Shown here in pieces: positions 27,574 to 35,799 of a stretch of 64,000 nt of DNA. Source of the stretch: a bacterium (GTDB lineage: Bacteria; Bacteroidota; Bacteroidia; Flavobacteriales_D; Crocinitomicaceae); NCBI GenBank assembly GCA_024742305.1, contig JANSYQ010000009.1:54464-118463 (forward strand), read 5' to 3'. The notes beneath the pieces were generated by a model. The model ran no database searches. It was not told the DNA's origin and was given only the letters and a program-made list of their open reading frames with translations. A program made the position numbers and the translations under genes. Positions within the stretch are counted from its first letter, which is position 1. Every line of letters begins with the position of its first letter.

Positions 27574-27720
27574 TTACCACTAAGGCACTATGAGCACAAA
27601 GTAAAGTGCTAAAATGACTTAGTAGAGGTGCGCTATATTATGGCGTTGTCATAATCCTCAGTGTACTTTTCCTATTTTACGTTTTTATTATTCTCTGTGT
27701 GCTCCGTTTCTTTGTGGTAA
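27574..27720. repeat. 147-bp element with inverted ends (ACCAC...GTGGT family)
   Basis: This lies in the 468-bp gene-free stretch 27520-27987. The left end TTACCACTAAGGCACTATGA and the reverse complement of the right end TTACCACAAAGAAACGGAGC match over most of about 28 bp. Inside is the near-palindrome TTATGGC-GTT-GTCATAA with CCTCAGTGTA after it, which recurs at 33892. It is non-coding in all frames, with no transposase, and resembles a miniature inverted-repeat element. The remainder of the gap holds the promoter at 27934 and nothing else I can name. Confidence 0.65.
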
Positions 27721-27933
27721 ACTATAATTGATTCTACCTATGGAATTAACTCCATTGGCACTTAGTGAGTGATATGGTAAGTTTAAATAGTTCTTGAAAT
27801 ACATGTTATCTCCCTATTCTTTTTCAATCTCTCGATATCGCCTCCGATTCTCCAACTTCCGTTAAACTCATCGAACTTTAACTGAACCTTAACGTTTCTG
27901 GGGCAATCTTTAACGAATTTTAGAAAGCCCGCT

Positions 27934-27964
27934 CTTGTTGATCACTGAAAATTAGGTAGTTTTG
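27934..27964 (+). promoter_or_regulatory. Promoter for the M23 peptidase gene
   Basis: CTTG at 27934-27937, a 19-bp spacer and TAGTTTTG at 27957-27964. The -7 box matches TAnnTTTG fully and the -33 box matches three of four bases. It lies 24 bp before the ATG. Confidence 0.6.
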
Positions 27965-27987
27965 CAATCTCAAACAGCACTTCAGAT

Positions 27988-28881
27988 ATGCGAAACACGC
28001 TCGTTCTATTTTTAGTTTCTCTTCCCATTTTTGCGATGGCAACGAACAATCCTTCTGACTCGACACTAGCGACGGAAGAAGTATCGGTTTCTTTTTACGA
28101 CACAGCACGAGTGTATATGGAAGACTGGAACAATGATGTCACTTTTCAATATCCACCGGCTGGATTCAGTCCGAAAGGAACCATAGCTTTGGTTGATTCA
28201 ACTTTCGGATATGCTTTTCCAGTGGAGAAACCGACCACTTCAGGATTTGGCGGACGTCGTCGTCATCACAAAGGCGTAGATATTCCGTTAGAAGTTGGAG
28301 AAAACGTAGTAGCGGCTTTCGGTGGGAAAGTTCGTTACGCAAAATGGAACTCTGGCGGATTTGGAAACTTGGTGATTGTACGCCACCCAAATGGATTGGA
28401 AACGTTCTACGCACACCTTTCAAAAATCAATGTAGAGCCGAATCAAATTGTACAAGCTGGTGAATTGCTTGGACTTGGCGGTTCAACGGGTCGATCTTAT
28501 TCTCCGCACTTGCACTTTGAAGTACGCTACGGATATGTACCCTTCGATCCACAATTTGTTTTTGATTTAGAGAATTACTGCTTGAAAACAGATACGCTAG
28601 ACTTGGCGATGGTGGTAAAAAATGCACACGGATTGAAGTGTTATGACGTAGACGAATACGATGAGCATCAACACGATCACGATCACACGGCGACTCCTGC
28701 CCCACTTGCCGCAACGGCTTCACAAGGAACTGTTGGCGCTCGTTATCATATAGTTCGCTCCGGTGATACACTTTCGAAAATTGGAGCAAAGCATGGTCGT
28801 TCTGTTGACGCATTGTGTAAACTAAATGGAATTTCTAGCACTAGCATTCTACAAATCGGACAGAAAATTAGAGTGAGATAA
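27988..28881 (+). CDS. M23 (LytM) peptidase with C-terminal LysM domain
   Basis: A 297-residue secreted murein-directed protein with signal peptide 1-18. The LytM domain (about 76-182) has HHKGVDIP (His94 and Asp98 zinc ligands), YAHL (His143) and HLHFEV (His174/His176), so the full metalloendopeptidase site is intact. Residues 227-233 are histidine/aspartate-rich (HQHDHDH). The LysM domain at 252-297 (YHIVRSGDTLSKIGAKHG ... LQIGQKIRV) binds peptidoglycan. The usual family order is LysM before M23; here LysM is C-terminal. The role is cutting or sensing cross-links in the cell wall. Confidence 0.9.
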   Translation: MRNTLVLFLVSLPIFAMATNNPSDSTLATEEVSVSFYDTARVYMEDWNNDVTFQYPPAGFSPKGTIALVDSTFGYAFPVEKPTTSGFGGRRRHHKGVDIPLEVGENVVAAFGGKVRYAKWNSGGFGNLVIVRHPNGLETFYAHLSKINVEPNQIVQAGELLGLGGSTGRSYSPHLHFEVRYGYVPFDPQFVFDLENYCLKTDTLDLAMVVKNAHGLKCYDVDEYDEHQHDHDHTATPAPLAATASQGTVGARYHIVRSGDTLSKIGAKHGRSVDALCKLNGISSTSILQIGQKIRVR

Positions 28882-28954
28882 ACGCGTAAGGTAATGACGC
28901 AACTCACGTCAAAGAATACGTTAGAGCTTAAGTCTTTAATGAAACTAGAAAATG

Positions 28955-28981
28955 GGCGATCTGAAAAGATCGCCTTTTTTG
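28955..28981 (+). terminator. Rho-independent terminator after the M23 gene
   Basis: GGCGATC (28955-28961), a six-base loop and GATCGCC (28968-28974), followed by six T. It lies 73 bp after the stop codon. Confidence 0.85.
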
Positions 28982-29010
28982 TGGATGAAACCTGTGCTTT
29001 TCAAATTCAA

Positions 29011-29853
29011 TTAAGGAAACTTCGGAAACTTACTAAAGTCACGTTGGCGCTTCTCTAAGAAGGCATTTCTTCCCTCTTCTGCTTCATCAGTTCCATAAGC
29101 CAGTCGTGTTGCTTCTCCAGCGTACACTTGCTGTCCTACCAATCCATCGTCAATCAGGTTGAAGCCAAACTTCAGCATTTTAATCGCCGTTGGGCTTTTC
29201 GTCATGATTTCTTGTGCCCAATCGTATGCCGTTTGTTCCAATTCATCGTGCGGAACCACTTTGTTGACCATACCCATTTCGTACGCTTCTTGTGCAGAGT
29301 AATCGAACCCAAGGAAGAAAATTTCACGGGCACGCTTCTGACCTACCTGACGTGCTAAATACGCCGAACCAAATCCTCCATCAAAGGAAGCAACGTCGGC
29401 ATCCGTCTGTTTGAAAATTGCATGCTCTTTACTCGCCAAAGTCATATCGCAAACCACATGGAGTGAGTGTCCACCGCCAACGGCCCAACCTGGAACGACG
29501 GCAATCACAACTTTGTTCATGAATCGAATTTGACGCTGTACATCCAGAATATTGAATTTATTTACACCGTCCAGTCCTTGGTAACCTCGTTTCGCACGAA
29601 CACGTTGATCGCCACCCGAGCAAAACGCCCAACCACCATCTTTTGGTGAAGGTCCCTCTCCAGTAATCAGAACAACGCCTATTTCTTGGCTTTCATGACA
29701 AATAATCAACGCTTCCAACAACTCATCTACCGTTTTCGGACGAAAAGCATTTCGAACTTCGGGACGATTGAACGCAATGCGCGCTACTCCATCCGCTTGT
29801 TTGAAGGTAATATCTTCGTATTCTTTTACGGTTTTCCAATCAATTCCACTCAT
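29011..29853 (-). CDS. menB: 1,4-dihydroxy-2-naphthoyl-CoA synthase
   Basis: A 280-residue crotonase-fold enzyme that closes the naphthoquinol ring of menaquinone from o-succinylbenzoyl-CoA. Diagnostic features are GWAFCSGGDQRVRAKRGYQG, LDVQRQIRFMNKVVIA, VPGWAVGGGHSLHVVCDMTLAS, and ADVASFDGGFGSAYLAR with the aspartate-containing segment typical of MenB. Length is normal. Other men genes are not in the window. An inverted repeat separates it from the AAC(3)-like gene upstream, so it probably has its own promoter. Confidence 0.95.
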   Translation of the reverse strand: MSGIDWKTVKEYEDITFKQADGVARIAFNRPEVRNAFRPKTVDELLEALIICHESQEIGVVLITGEGPSPKDGGWAFCSGGDQRVRAKRGYQGLDGVNKFNILDVQRQIRFMNKVVIAVVPGWAVGGGHSLHVVCDMTLASKEHAIFKQTDADVASFDGGFGSAYLARQVGQKRAREIFFLGFDYSAQEAYEMGMVNKVVPHDELEQTAYDWAQEIMTKSPTAIKMLKFGFNLIDDGLVGQQVYAGEATRLAYGTDEAEEGRNAFLEKRQRDFSKFPKFP

Positions 29854-29910
29854 GCGATTTGTTTTTGGTAAAAATACAGAAATGACCGAAGTTAAGGCAA
29901 AACTTTAGGG

Positions 29911-29980
29911 CTTCTCGACAAGCTCGAAGTCCCAATTCTTGGAAAAGTTGAAAACAGAGGACTTCGAGCTTGCCAAGAGG
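29911..29980. repeat. 22-bp inverted repeat pair upstream of menB
   Basis: The arm at 29911-29932 (core CTCGACAAGCTCGAAGTCC) and the reverse complement of 29959-29980 agree at 19 of 22 positions with a 26-bp loop. It may act as a terminator for the AAC(3) operon on the minus strand or be an interspersed repeat. Words of the CGACAAGCT type recur in the repeat at 25045-25116. Confidence 0.7.
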
Positions 29981-29994
29981 CCGAAACGTAACAA

Positions 29995-30801
29995 TTAATT
30001 CCGACGAAGAATCTTCTTCGCAACCCCTTTCACGAAATGCATGAGACTGATCCGGTGCAACTTCTCCCCGTTGTCCAACATTTTTTCGATTAATTGGTGC
30101 ATTTCCCTAATGTCAAAGAAGAGAATCTCGGCATTTTCTAATTGAAAAACTTGCGCTACACCTGTTTCAATCGCTCGGTTTTGGAGCAACTCTAAATCTG
30201 TTAACACCCACGGCTGACGGCTGTAAAAAACAAAGGACTTTTCATCAGAATTATCCTTGAAGATTCGCTTAATGGTCCAATTGTAGGGTTTTCGATAGGT
30301 CACCTTTCGCTGCTCTTCCACGAAATGAACGTAGGTCAAACTGTTCTGAAAGTGAACATCGATGCACATCATTTTACAAGCGTTATCATGCATCCAATGG
30401 AAGATACTGCCTTCTCCAAGGGAACTATTACCATCCATTTCCGCAATTTCCTCTGCTCCTTTACCCCAAGCATACACTGAGTGAAGCGGATCTTTGGATC
30501 GCTGAAAATCTTTTCGTCTGCCTACCTTATTAGATAATGCTCCGGTAGTCGGCTTCGATTTTGCTTGATCAAATGTATCGCCATTTTTTAGGTTATCGGT
30601 GTATGCTGGAATCAGCAGCGTACCTTTAGATAGCTTGGCTTGAAATGACTCGATGAAGGTATTTGCATTAAATGCCTTTCCTGCGCTTCGAGCGTCCAAA
30701 GCAAGTTGTTTCACATCTGATGCAATGAACAAACTATCTGTTGATTTTAATGGCAGGGAGGTTGCCACATCTTCGTACGTTCCTATGATTTTTGTTGGCA
30801 T
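29995..30801 (-). CDS. AAC(3)-fold N-acetyltransferase family protein
   Basis: A 268-residue protein with the blocks of the aminoglycoside N3-acetyltransferase family: GTLLIPAYTDN, FDQAKSKPTTGALSN, DPLHSVYAWGKGAEEI (the H-S-V segment that carries the active histidine region), GEGSIFHWMHDNACKM and SLTYVHFVEEQ. Family members in Bacteroidota often acetylate cell-surface sugars or are of unknown substrate, so resistance should not be assumed. Its ATG shares a base with the stop of the TonB-like gene (TAATG at 30799-30803), making it the third gene of a coupled trio. Confidence 0.75.
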   Translation of the reverse strand: MPTKIIGTYEDVATSLPLKSTDSLFIASDVKQLALDARSAGKAFNANTFIESFQAKLSKGTLLIPAYTDNLKNGDTFDQAKSKPTTGALSNKVGRRKDFQRSKDPLHSVYAWGKGAEEIAEMDGNSSLGEGSIFHWMHDNACKMMCIDVHFQNSLTYVHFVEEQRKVTYRKPYNWTIKRIFKDNSDEKSFVFYSRQPWVLTDLELLQNRAIETGVAQVFQLENAEILFFDIREMHQLIEKMLDNGEKLHRISLMHFVKGVAKKILRRN

Positions 30802-31568
30802 TACTTATATACGAACGTGTATTTGATGTATCCCGTTTGTTCGTTGGCCTTGTTGCTGTATTCGAAACGCGACATTTTCGCATACTGTATCGCTCGTTCA
30901 ATCATACAGCTGGTAGCTCCAGTGCTTCTTGCCGCGTTGTATTTCGCTGAAATAACATTTCCGTTGTAGTTCGTTTTCACATCTACCACAACCACGCCGT
31001 TTGCTCTGTCTCCACACGTGTAACCGGGATTACGGATCGCTTCTCGATTGTTATTGTGCGCTTTTCTGTCATCCAAATCCCACTCGACCATTGTATATCC
31101 AGCGTACTTTTTATCCGAACCACTGGTGCTTGGTGTCGTGTTGTTCTCAGATTCTTTCGCCTGTTTTTGCTCTTCCTTGCGTTGATCAATCAGTCGTTGC
31201 AATTTCGCTCTTTCCGCAGAACCTCCGGCTTCCTGTTGCATCTGCGCTTCTAAAGCCTTGATGTCCTGAGCAATTTGATTCGAAGATTTTGGTGGACCGT
31301 AGTCGTCGTATGAAGCTTCGCGATCATCATTTTTGCTTTGCGCCAAATTCTTTACCTCCGCGTTGTAATCGAAGTCTTCCGGAACGTCAATTTCATCTGG
31401 GGTGATTTCTAATGCCTCGTCTTTATCTTCGATAGTAGTTTCCGCTAAAATGGGGTCGCGTTCAATGATATAGTCGAAAGTAACGGCATTCGAATACATA
31501 AAAATGATCATGTAGGTCATAACGGCCGCCAACAATCCAAATTTATATTTATCTAGTGCATCTAGCAT
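30801..31568 (-). CDS. TonB-like energy-transducer protein
   Basis: A 255-residue protein. One N-terminal membrane helix (about 11-30) is followed by an acidic/charged linker with a coiled-coil stretch (IKALEAQMQQEAGG ... LQRLIDQRKEEQKQ). The C-terminal ~85 residues (NRAIRNPGYTCGDRANGVVVVDVKTNYNGNV ... GYIKYTFVYK) have the TonB-C-like beta-alpha-beta pattern. Such proteins pass membrane energy to outer-membrane receptors, but the short linker and lack of a proline-rich region differ from classical TonB. It is joined to both neighbours by one-base TAATG overlaps. Confidence 0.7.
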   Translation of the reverse strand: MLDALDKYKFGLLAAVMTYMIIFMYSNAVTFDYIIERDPILAETTIEDKDEALEITPDEIDVPEDFDYNAEVKNLAQSKNDDREASYDDYGPPKSSNQIAQDIKALEAQMQQEAGGSAERAKLQRLIDQRKEEQKQAKESENNTTPSTSGSDKKYAGYTMVEWDLDDRKAHNNNREAIRNPGYTCGDRANGVVVVDVKTNYNGNVISAKYNAARSTGATSCMIERAIQYAKMSRFEYSNKANEQTGYIKYTFVYK

Positions 31569-33667
31569 TACTCTTTGACTTCGACCAACTTACCATTCTC
31601 CAAATCGTAATACGCAAGTGATCCTTCTTTATTTAAAAATAGGTAATCTTCACTGAAAAGACCAATTTGATTGTATTTTACGGGAACTATCAACTCTTCG
31701 TTACGATATACCCCGTACAATCCATTCGCGCCTACCAAAAAGAGATCATCCTTAATGGATTCGATAGACTCAAACGCCCTTGGTACCAATTCATTCCCAA
31801 CTTCGTCAATTACTCCCAAAGTATCATTAATATTAACGATAAAACTGCCATTAGGTACAGTGAAGATTCCATCGTATTGAACAGAAACGATTGTTTTTCC
31901 TTTTTCGTTGAATAAGCCCCACTGATCTTCTTTCTTCCCGGGAAATACGTTTTTTCCTATACCCAAGTTCTCAAACTTCGCATCTGTTATGATTTTTCCT
32001 TGTTTATCAATTCTGCCGTACGCGTCTTTCTTCTTGATAACAGCCACACCGTCTCGGAACTCTCCTTTGAGCTGATAGTTGGGATACACTTCGAATCCGT
32101 TATCAATAACAATGGTTCCCACAGAATCTAGGTAGACAACGCGATCATCAATTTCCGCCACTGCCAATCCTTCACGCAGTGGGTTGATCCACTCGAACTG
32201 CGGTTCCACAAAAATCTGAGCCTGAGCATTCATGATTCCGTACAAACCTTCATCGCTAAAGACTAACAAAGTATCTTGGTACCAGTCAATAGACTCGTGT
32301 ACGGCTGGGATGATAAACGAACCACTGGTATCAATGTATCCTTGATTCCCGCCTATTTCTACCTTCGCAACTCCATCTTTGAAATCGTAGGCATCATCAA
32401 ACAAGTGTGGTATCGCCATTTCACCCGAAAGATTGTAATAGCCGTATCGTTCCGCCACCATAGCATACGAAAGTCCTTCGGAAAGCAAACCTAAGTCTTC
32501 ATACATCGGTTTAAAAACAAAGGCACCATTGCGATCAATCATTCCAAACCGACCGTTTTTCTCTACGATGGAAAGTCCGTTGACGAAATCACTTGCCGAT
32601 TCAAACTGACAAGGAATTTGAAGCCCTCCCCGTTTGTTCACAAACCCAAACTTTTCATCTTTAGCTACAATAGCCAACCCTTCTTGAAAAAAGGAACCGT
32701 AATCATACTCAGCAGCAATTTGAACACGACCGGTGTTACGCATGTAGCCGAATTTTCCCTCTTTACCGAAAGGAAGTAACATGACGTCAAACAAGGAACG
32801 ATCTTCGAGAAGTTCGTCTTGGTAAGGAATCTCGGTACTGTCCAAGAAGAACGAAATAACATCTGTGGAGTAATCGCTTAACTCCAATTGATACCAGCGC
32901 CACCAAGCCTTATCAACGTGTGGATTATCGGGATAATCACGGATAAATTCCTCGTAAACTTCCGACGTATTCTCAGCCGTTGCCAATTCAAATATCTTTT
33001 TCTCTGCTTCAGGTCGTAGCGGACTACTTGGATTCTCCTCAATAAATTGAAGGAAAGATGAGATAGATCCGTCAGTGGTACTTTCTAAGAACTGTACGTC
33101 GTAATAATTGTCGCGTGCTAATTCGTAATATTGACTGTTCGGATATAGATCCATGAACCCTTTGAACGCAATACTCGTGTTTACCTCAACAGCGTTAAAG
33201 AAGGCAAGTGAATCTCTTAATTGCGTGGCCTCATCGACTTCCTGTGCCCAAGGATGGCGTTCAATGAACTGAGTGAGCGTTAGGACCGAATGTGTTTCAA
33301 ATGCTTCCTTGTAGAAATGTGTACTGATATCTTGACGAATGGCATACAAACTATCCTTGGTGAAGCCGAACTTGGCATACTTCAGTTTCTTGCGCTCCTT
33401 GACCATATCGAAAGTTGCGATTGAACGCTCAATGTATACCAAAGCTGAATCATAACTATGAAACGGATTGTCGTCTCTGTAGTAAATGATGGCCAATCCC
33501 TGCGCCCCAGGCGATTCGTTGTATTTAAGTGCTTTGGTAAAGTGCTTTTTCGCCGTAAAATAGTCGTATACGTGAAGGGCTTTGTATCCTTTTTCAATGC
33601 GACCCGCCCATGAAGTTGCTGAAAGCAACAGCATCAATAAGATTGCTATGGATTTATAACCGTTCAT
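31568..33667 (-). CDS. WG-repeat protein with N-terminal TPR-like region
   Basis: A 699-residue secreted protein (signal peptide 1-21). Residues about 24-285 are helical and TPR-like (GYKALHVYDYFTAKKHFTKAL, FIERHPWAQEVDEA, FIEENPSSPLRPEAE). From about 290 there are about ten or eleven WG/KWG repeats with the pattern GKFGYMRNTGRVQIAAEYD, KFGFVNKRGGLQIPCQFE, RFGMIDRNGAFVFKPMYE, WGLFNEKGKTIVSVQYD. WG repeats form beta-propeller-like modules of unknown binding specificity. It is the first gene of the trio, with its stop overlapping the TonB-like start by one base. A promoter is visible at 33674-33703. Its role may be surface binding or sensing. Confidence 0.85.
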   Translation of the reverse strand: MNGYKSIAILLMLLLSATSWAGRIEKGYKALHVYDYFTAKKHFTKALKYNESPGAQGLAIIYYRDDNPFHSYDSALVYIERSIATFDMVKERKKLKYAKFGFTKDSLYAIRQDISTHFYKEAFETHSVLTLTQFIERHPWAQEVDEATQLRDSLAFFNAVEVNTSIAFKGFMDLYPNSQYYELARDNYYDVQFLESTTDGSISSFLQFIEENPSSPLRPEAEKKIFELATAENTSEVYEEFIRDYPDNPHVDKAWWRWYQLELSDYSTDVISFFLDSTEIPYQDELLEDRSLFDVMLLPFGKEGKFGYMRNTGRVQIAAEYDYGSFFQEGLAIVAKDEKFGFVNKRGGLQIPCQFESASDFVNGLSIVEKNGRFGMIDRNGAFVFKPMYEDLGLLSEGLSYAMVAERYGYYNLSGEMAIPHLFDDAYDFKDGVAKVEIGGNQGYIDTSGSFIIPAVHESIDWYQDTLLVFSDEGLYGIMNAQAQIFVEPQFEWINPLREGLAVAEIDDRVVYLDSVGTIVIDNGFEVYPNYQLKGEFRDGVAVIKKKDAYGRIDKQGKIITDAKFENLGIGKNVFPGKKEDQWGLFNEKGKTIVSVQYDGIFTVPNGSFIVNINDTLGVIDEVGNELVPRAFESIESIKDDLFLVGANGLYGVYRNEELIVPVKYNQIGLFSEDYLFLNKEGSLAYYDLENGKLVEVKE

Positions 33668-33673
33668 ACGTTG

Positions 33674-33703
33674 TAAAGATAGTTGTTCGAAGCTACTTGT
33701 AAA
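33674..33703 (-). promoter_or_regulatory. Promoter for the WG-repeat operon
   Basis: On the minus strand TTTA (33700-33703), an 18-bp spacer and TATCTTTA (33674-33681) match TTTG / TAnnTTTG with one mismatch in each box. It ends 6 bp upstream of the ATG. Confidence 0.45.
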
Positions 33704-33832
33704 GGGATTACTGCAAATTCGGCACCAGTTTTTTTTTAGTTAGGATTATTAGTGAGGGAATCTCAAATCACCCTCTTGAATTCCACCTCAAAGTTAATTA
33801 CCTAGAAATTGGCAAGATGCCCGCAACTGTGA

Positions 33833-33920
33833 GTTTACCACGAAGTCAAGGAGCATAGTTTAAAAGCTAGCACGATTAAAGAACACAGAGAATTATGACC
33901 TCGTCATAACCTAGTGTAAT
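33833..33920. repeat. Degenerate member of the ACCAC element family
   Basis: It contains GTTTACCACGAAGTCAAGGA, then AGAACACAGAGAA and the perfect palindrome TTATGAC-CTC-GTCATAA (33893-33909) followed by CCTAGTGTAATCTC. The palindrome and the word after it match the middle of the element at 27574-27720. It lies in the gene-free gap 33668-34021, which otherwise holds the promoter at 33674 and the rpmE terminator. Confidence 0.6.
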
Positions 33921-33966
33921 CTCTCAAGTAACTATTTCCCACTTTCCTTTGTCTTGAGGGATAACC

Positions 33967-34001
33967 AACAAAAAAAGACCACCCCGAGTAGGAATGGTCT
34001 T
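33967..34001 (-). terminator. Rho-independent terminator after rpmE
   Basis: On the minus strand AAGACCA (33995-34001) and TGGTCTT (33975-33981) enclose a 13-nt loop and run into seven T. It lies 20 bp downstream of the rpmE stop. Confidence 0.8.
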
Positions 34002-34021
34002 CAAATATGTAATACGTTGTA

Positions 34022-34270
34022 TTATTTACGACGGTAACGGTTGTTGAATTTATCGATACGACCTGCGGTATCAACGAATTGAACAACTCCGGTAAAGAAT
34101 GGGTGCGACTTGTGAGAAATATCCAATTTGATCAATGGATACTCATTTCCATCTTCCCATGTTACAGTTTCACTTGATGCTGCACATGAAGGACACAAAA
34201 AAGAATAGTCATTCGACATATCTTTAAATACTACCAATCTATAATCTTCCGGGTGAATATCTTTTCTCAT
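34022..34270 (-). CDS. rpmE: 50S ribosomal protein bL31 (type B-like)
   Basis: An 82-residue ribosomal protein of the large subunit. It starts MRKDIHPEDYRLVVFKDMSND, has WEDGNEYPLIKLDISHKSHPFFTG and ends DTAGRIDKFNNRYRR, all type B (YkgM-like) features. Unusually, residues 25-28 read CPSC; type B proteins normally lack cysteines, while zinc-binding type A ones have four. The ATG at 34268-34270 is the family start; an upstream reading adds 11 unrelated residues. It has its own promoter and terminator. Confidence 0.9.
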   Translation of the reverse strand: MRKDIHPEDYRLVVFKDMSNDYSFLCPSCAASSETVTWEDGNEYPLIKLDISHKSHPFFTGVVQFVDTAGRIDKFNNRYRRK

Positions 34271-34300
34271 AACAATGTTTTTTCCCTTAAAATCGGGACG

Positions 34301-34330
34301 CAAAGATATGTAAACTTTTTAAAAAGTAAA
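34301..34330 (-). promoter_or_regulatory. Promoter of rpmE
   Basis: On the minus strand TTTA (34327-34330), an 18-bp spacer and TATCTTTG (34301-34308). The -7 box is a perfect TAnnTTTG and the -33 box has one mismatch. Confidence 0.6.
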
Positions 34331-34396
34331 GTATTAATCCGAATAAAATAAAACTTATTCTTTTTGCGTTACTTTGCCAACGAAAGTACAATACTT

Positions 34397-35789
34397 ATGC
34401 GGAAACTAGCCGTTTTATTGCCATTTGCCTTAATTGCTTTGTTTGCATCTCAGTTAACAAGTTGTAAGAAAGACACTTTTTTTTTCTGAAGGAAACCTAG
34501 ATTTCTCTCGTGATACTGTGGTTTTTGATACGGTTTTCACAACGATTGGTTCCACTACGCAACGATTGAAAGTCTATAACCGCAGCAATCAGAATGTGCG
34601 CGTGGATGAAATTGAGTTGATGGGTGGCGAGAACTCCCCTTTTCGAATCAACGTAGACGGATTATCAAGCGTACTCTTCAATAATTTGGAGATTGAAGCC
34701 AACGACAGTATGTGGGTGTTTGTGGAAGTTACCTTGGATCCGAACGGTGGCACGCTGCCCATGGTTATTGAAGACAGCATCCGTTTTCGAACCAACGGAA
34801 CCGATCAGTTTGTGATTTTAGCGGCGTGGGGACAAGATGCCTACTTCCATTATAACGATCTTAATACAGGCGTTTGGCCGAACGATAAACCACATGTAAT
34901 CTACGGATATGCAGGAATTGATGAAGGTGAGAATCTTACCATCCAGGCAGGAACGGATATTTACCTTCACAACAACTCTTTGATTTACGTCTTCAAAGGA
35001 GCATTGTTTATAGAAGGCACGAAGACCGATCCCGTCACGCTTCAAGGAGATCGACTGGAGTCACAGTATGACGATGTTTCCGGTCAATATTATGGCATCT
35101 ACTTTGAAAAAGCCCTGCCAAGCAGAATCGATCATGCTATAATTAAAAACGGTATTGCGGGAATTCACATGTTCAGCGAAGATCCCGGCAACAGCAGTTA
35201 CACATTGGAGTTGAGTAACACCATTATACAAAACTGTTCGCGCTACGGAACGTTCATTTATGACGGGGCAAAACTGAAAGCTGAGAATTGTTTGATTTCA
35301 GACAATGGTATTCATGCCTTCCTTCTGCTTCGTGGCGGCGACTTTCACTTCAATCATTGTCATTTGTTGAGCTACGGAGCTGGCGATAACGTAGGTGCAG
35401 CTATTGGAATTACGAATTATTTCAATGATACCATCGGACCTATTAACGAAGGAACGGTAACCAATAGCGTTATTTATGGTAATGGAGATTACGAAGTAGC
35501 GATGGACACTTCCACCTTAGGAACGATTGTTCTCGACTTCCAAAGAAACTTGATTCGCGCAGACGAACCCTTTACAGATGCATTCTATACCAATGGAAAC
35601 CTCTGGAACTTAGATCCTTTGTTTAACGATGTAAGTAACTTGGACTATACTTGGGCAAACGGTTCACCTCTTGACGGAGCAGGAGACAGTGCATTCGGCG
35701 TTACTTTGGGTAACAATCCAGGAACGGATATTTGTGTTACTCCGAGGGATGTTTTAGCTCCCGATATCGGGGCGTATGAGTTTCCTTAG
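34397..35789 (+). pseudogene. Frameshifted beta-helix lipoprotein
   Basis: An ATG at 34397 opens a lipoprotein signal (LFASQLTSCKKDTF, Cys23) that stops at TGA 34487 right after nine T (34477-34485). One T fewer would continue as DTFFSEGNLDFSRDTVVFDTVF and join the long frame that ends at 35789, giving a 463-residue product. The long part has a domain of about 110 residues (TTIGSTTQRLKVYNRSNQNV) and then a right-handed parallel beta-helix with short repeats (LYNNSLIYVFKGALFIEGT, AIIKNGIAGIHMF, CLISDNGIHAFLLLRGGDF, TNSVIYGNGDYEV). Similar intact lipoproteins are common in Bacteroidota. The shift could be real, slippage-controlled, or an assembly error. Confidence 0.75.
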
Positions 35790-35799
35790 GGAATTAGGA

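Noticed and set aside
29995..30801. AAC(3) family gene as antibiotic resistance
   Set aside because: The fold is shared by sugar-modifying enzymes and the gene is coupled to WG-repeat and TonB-like genes; no resistance context.
30801..31568. TGAT word in the TonB-like protein as an ApbE flavinylation site
   Set aside because: It lies in the TonB-C-like helix region (STGATSCMIE), not in the FMN_bind context; not near apbE.
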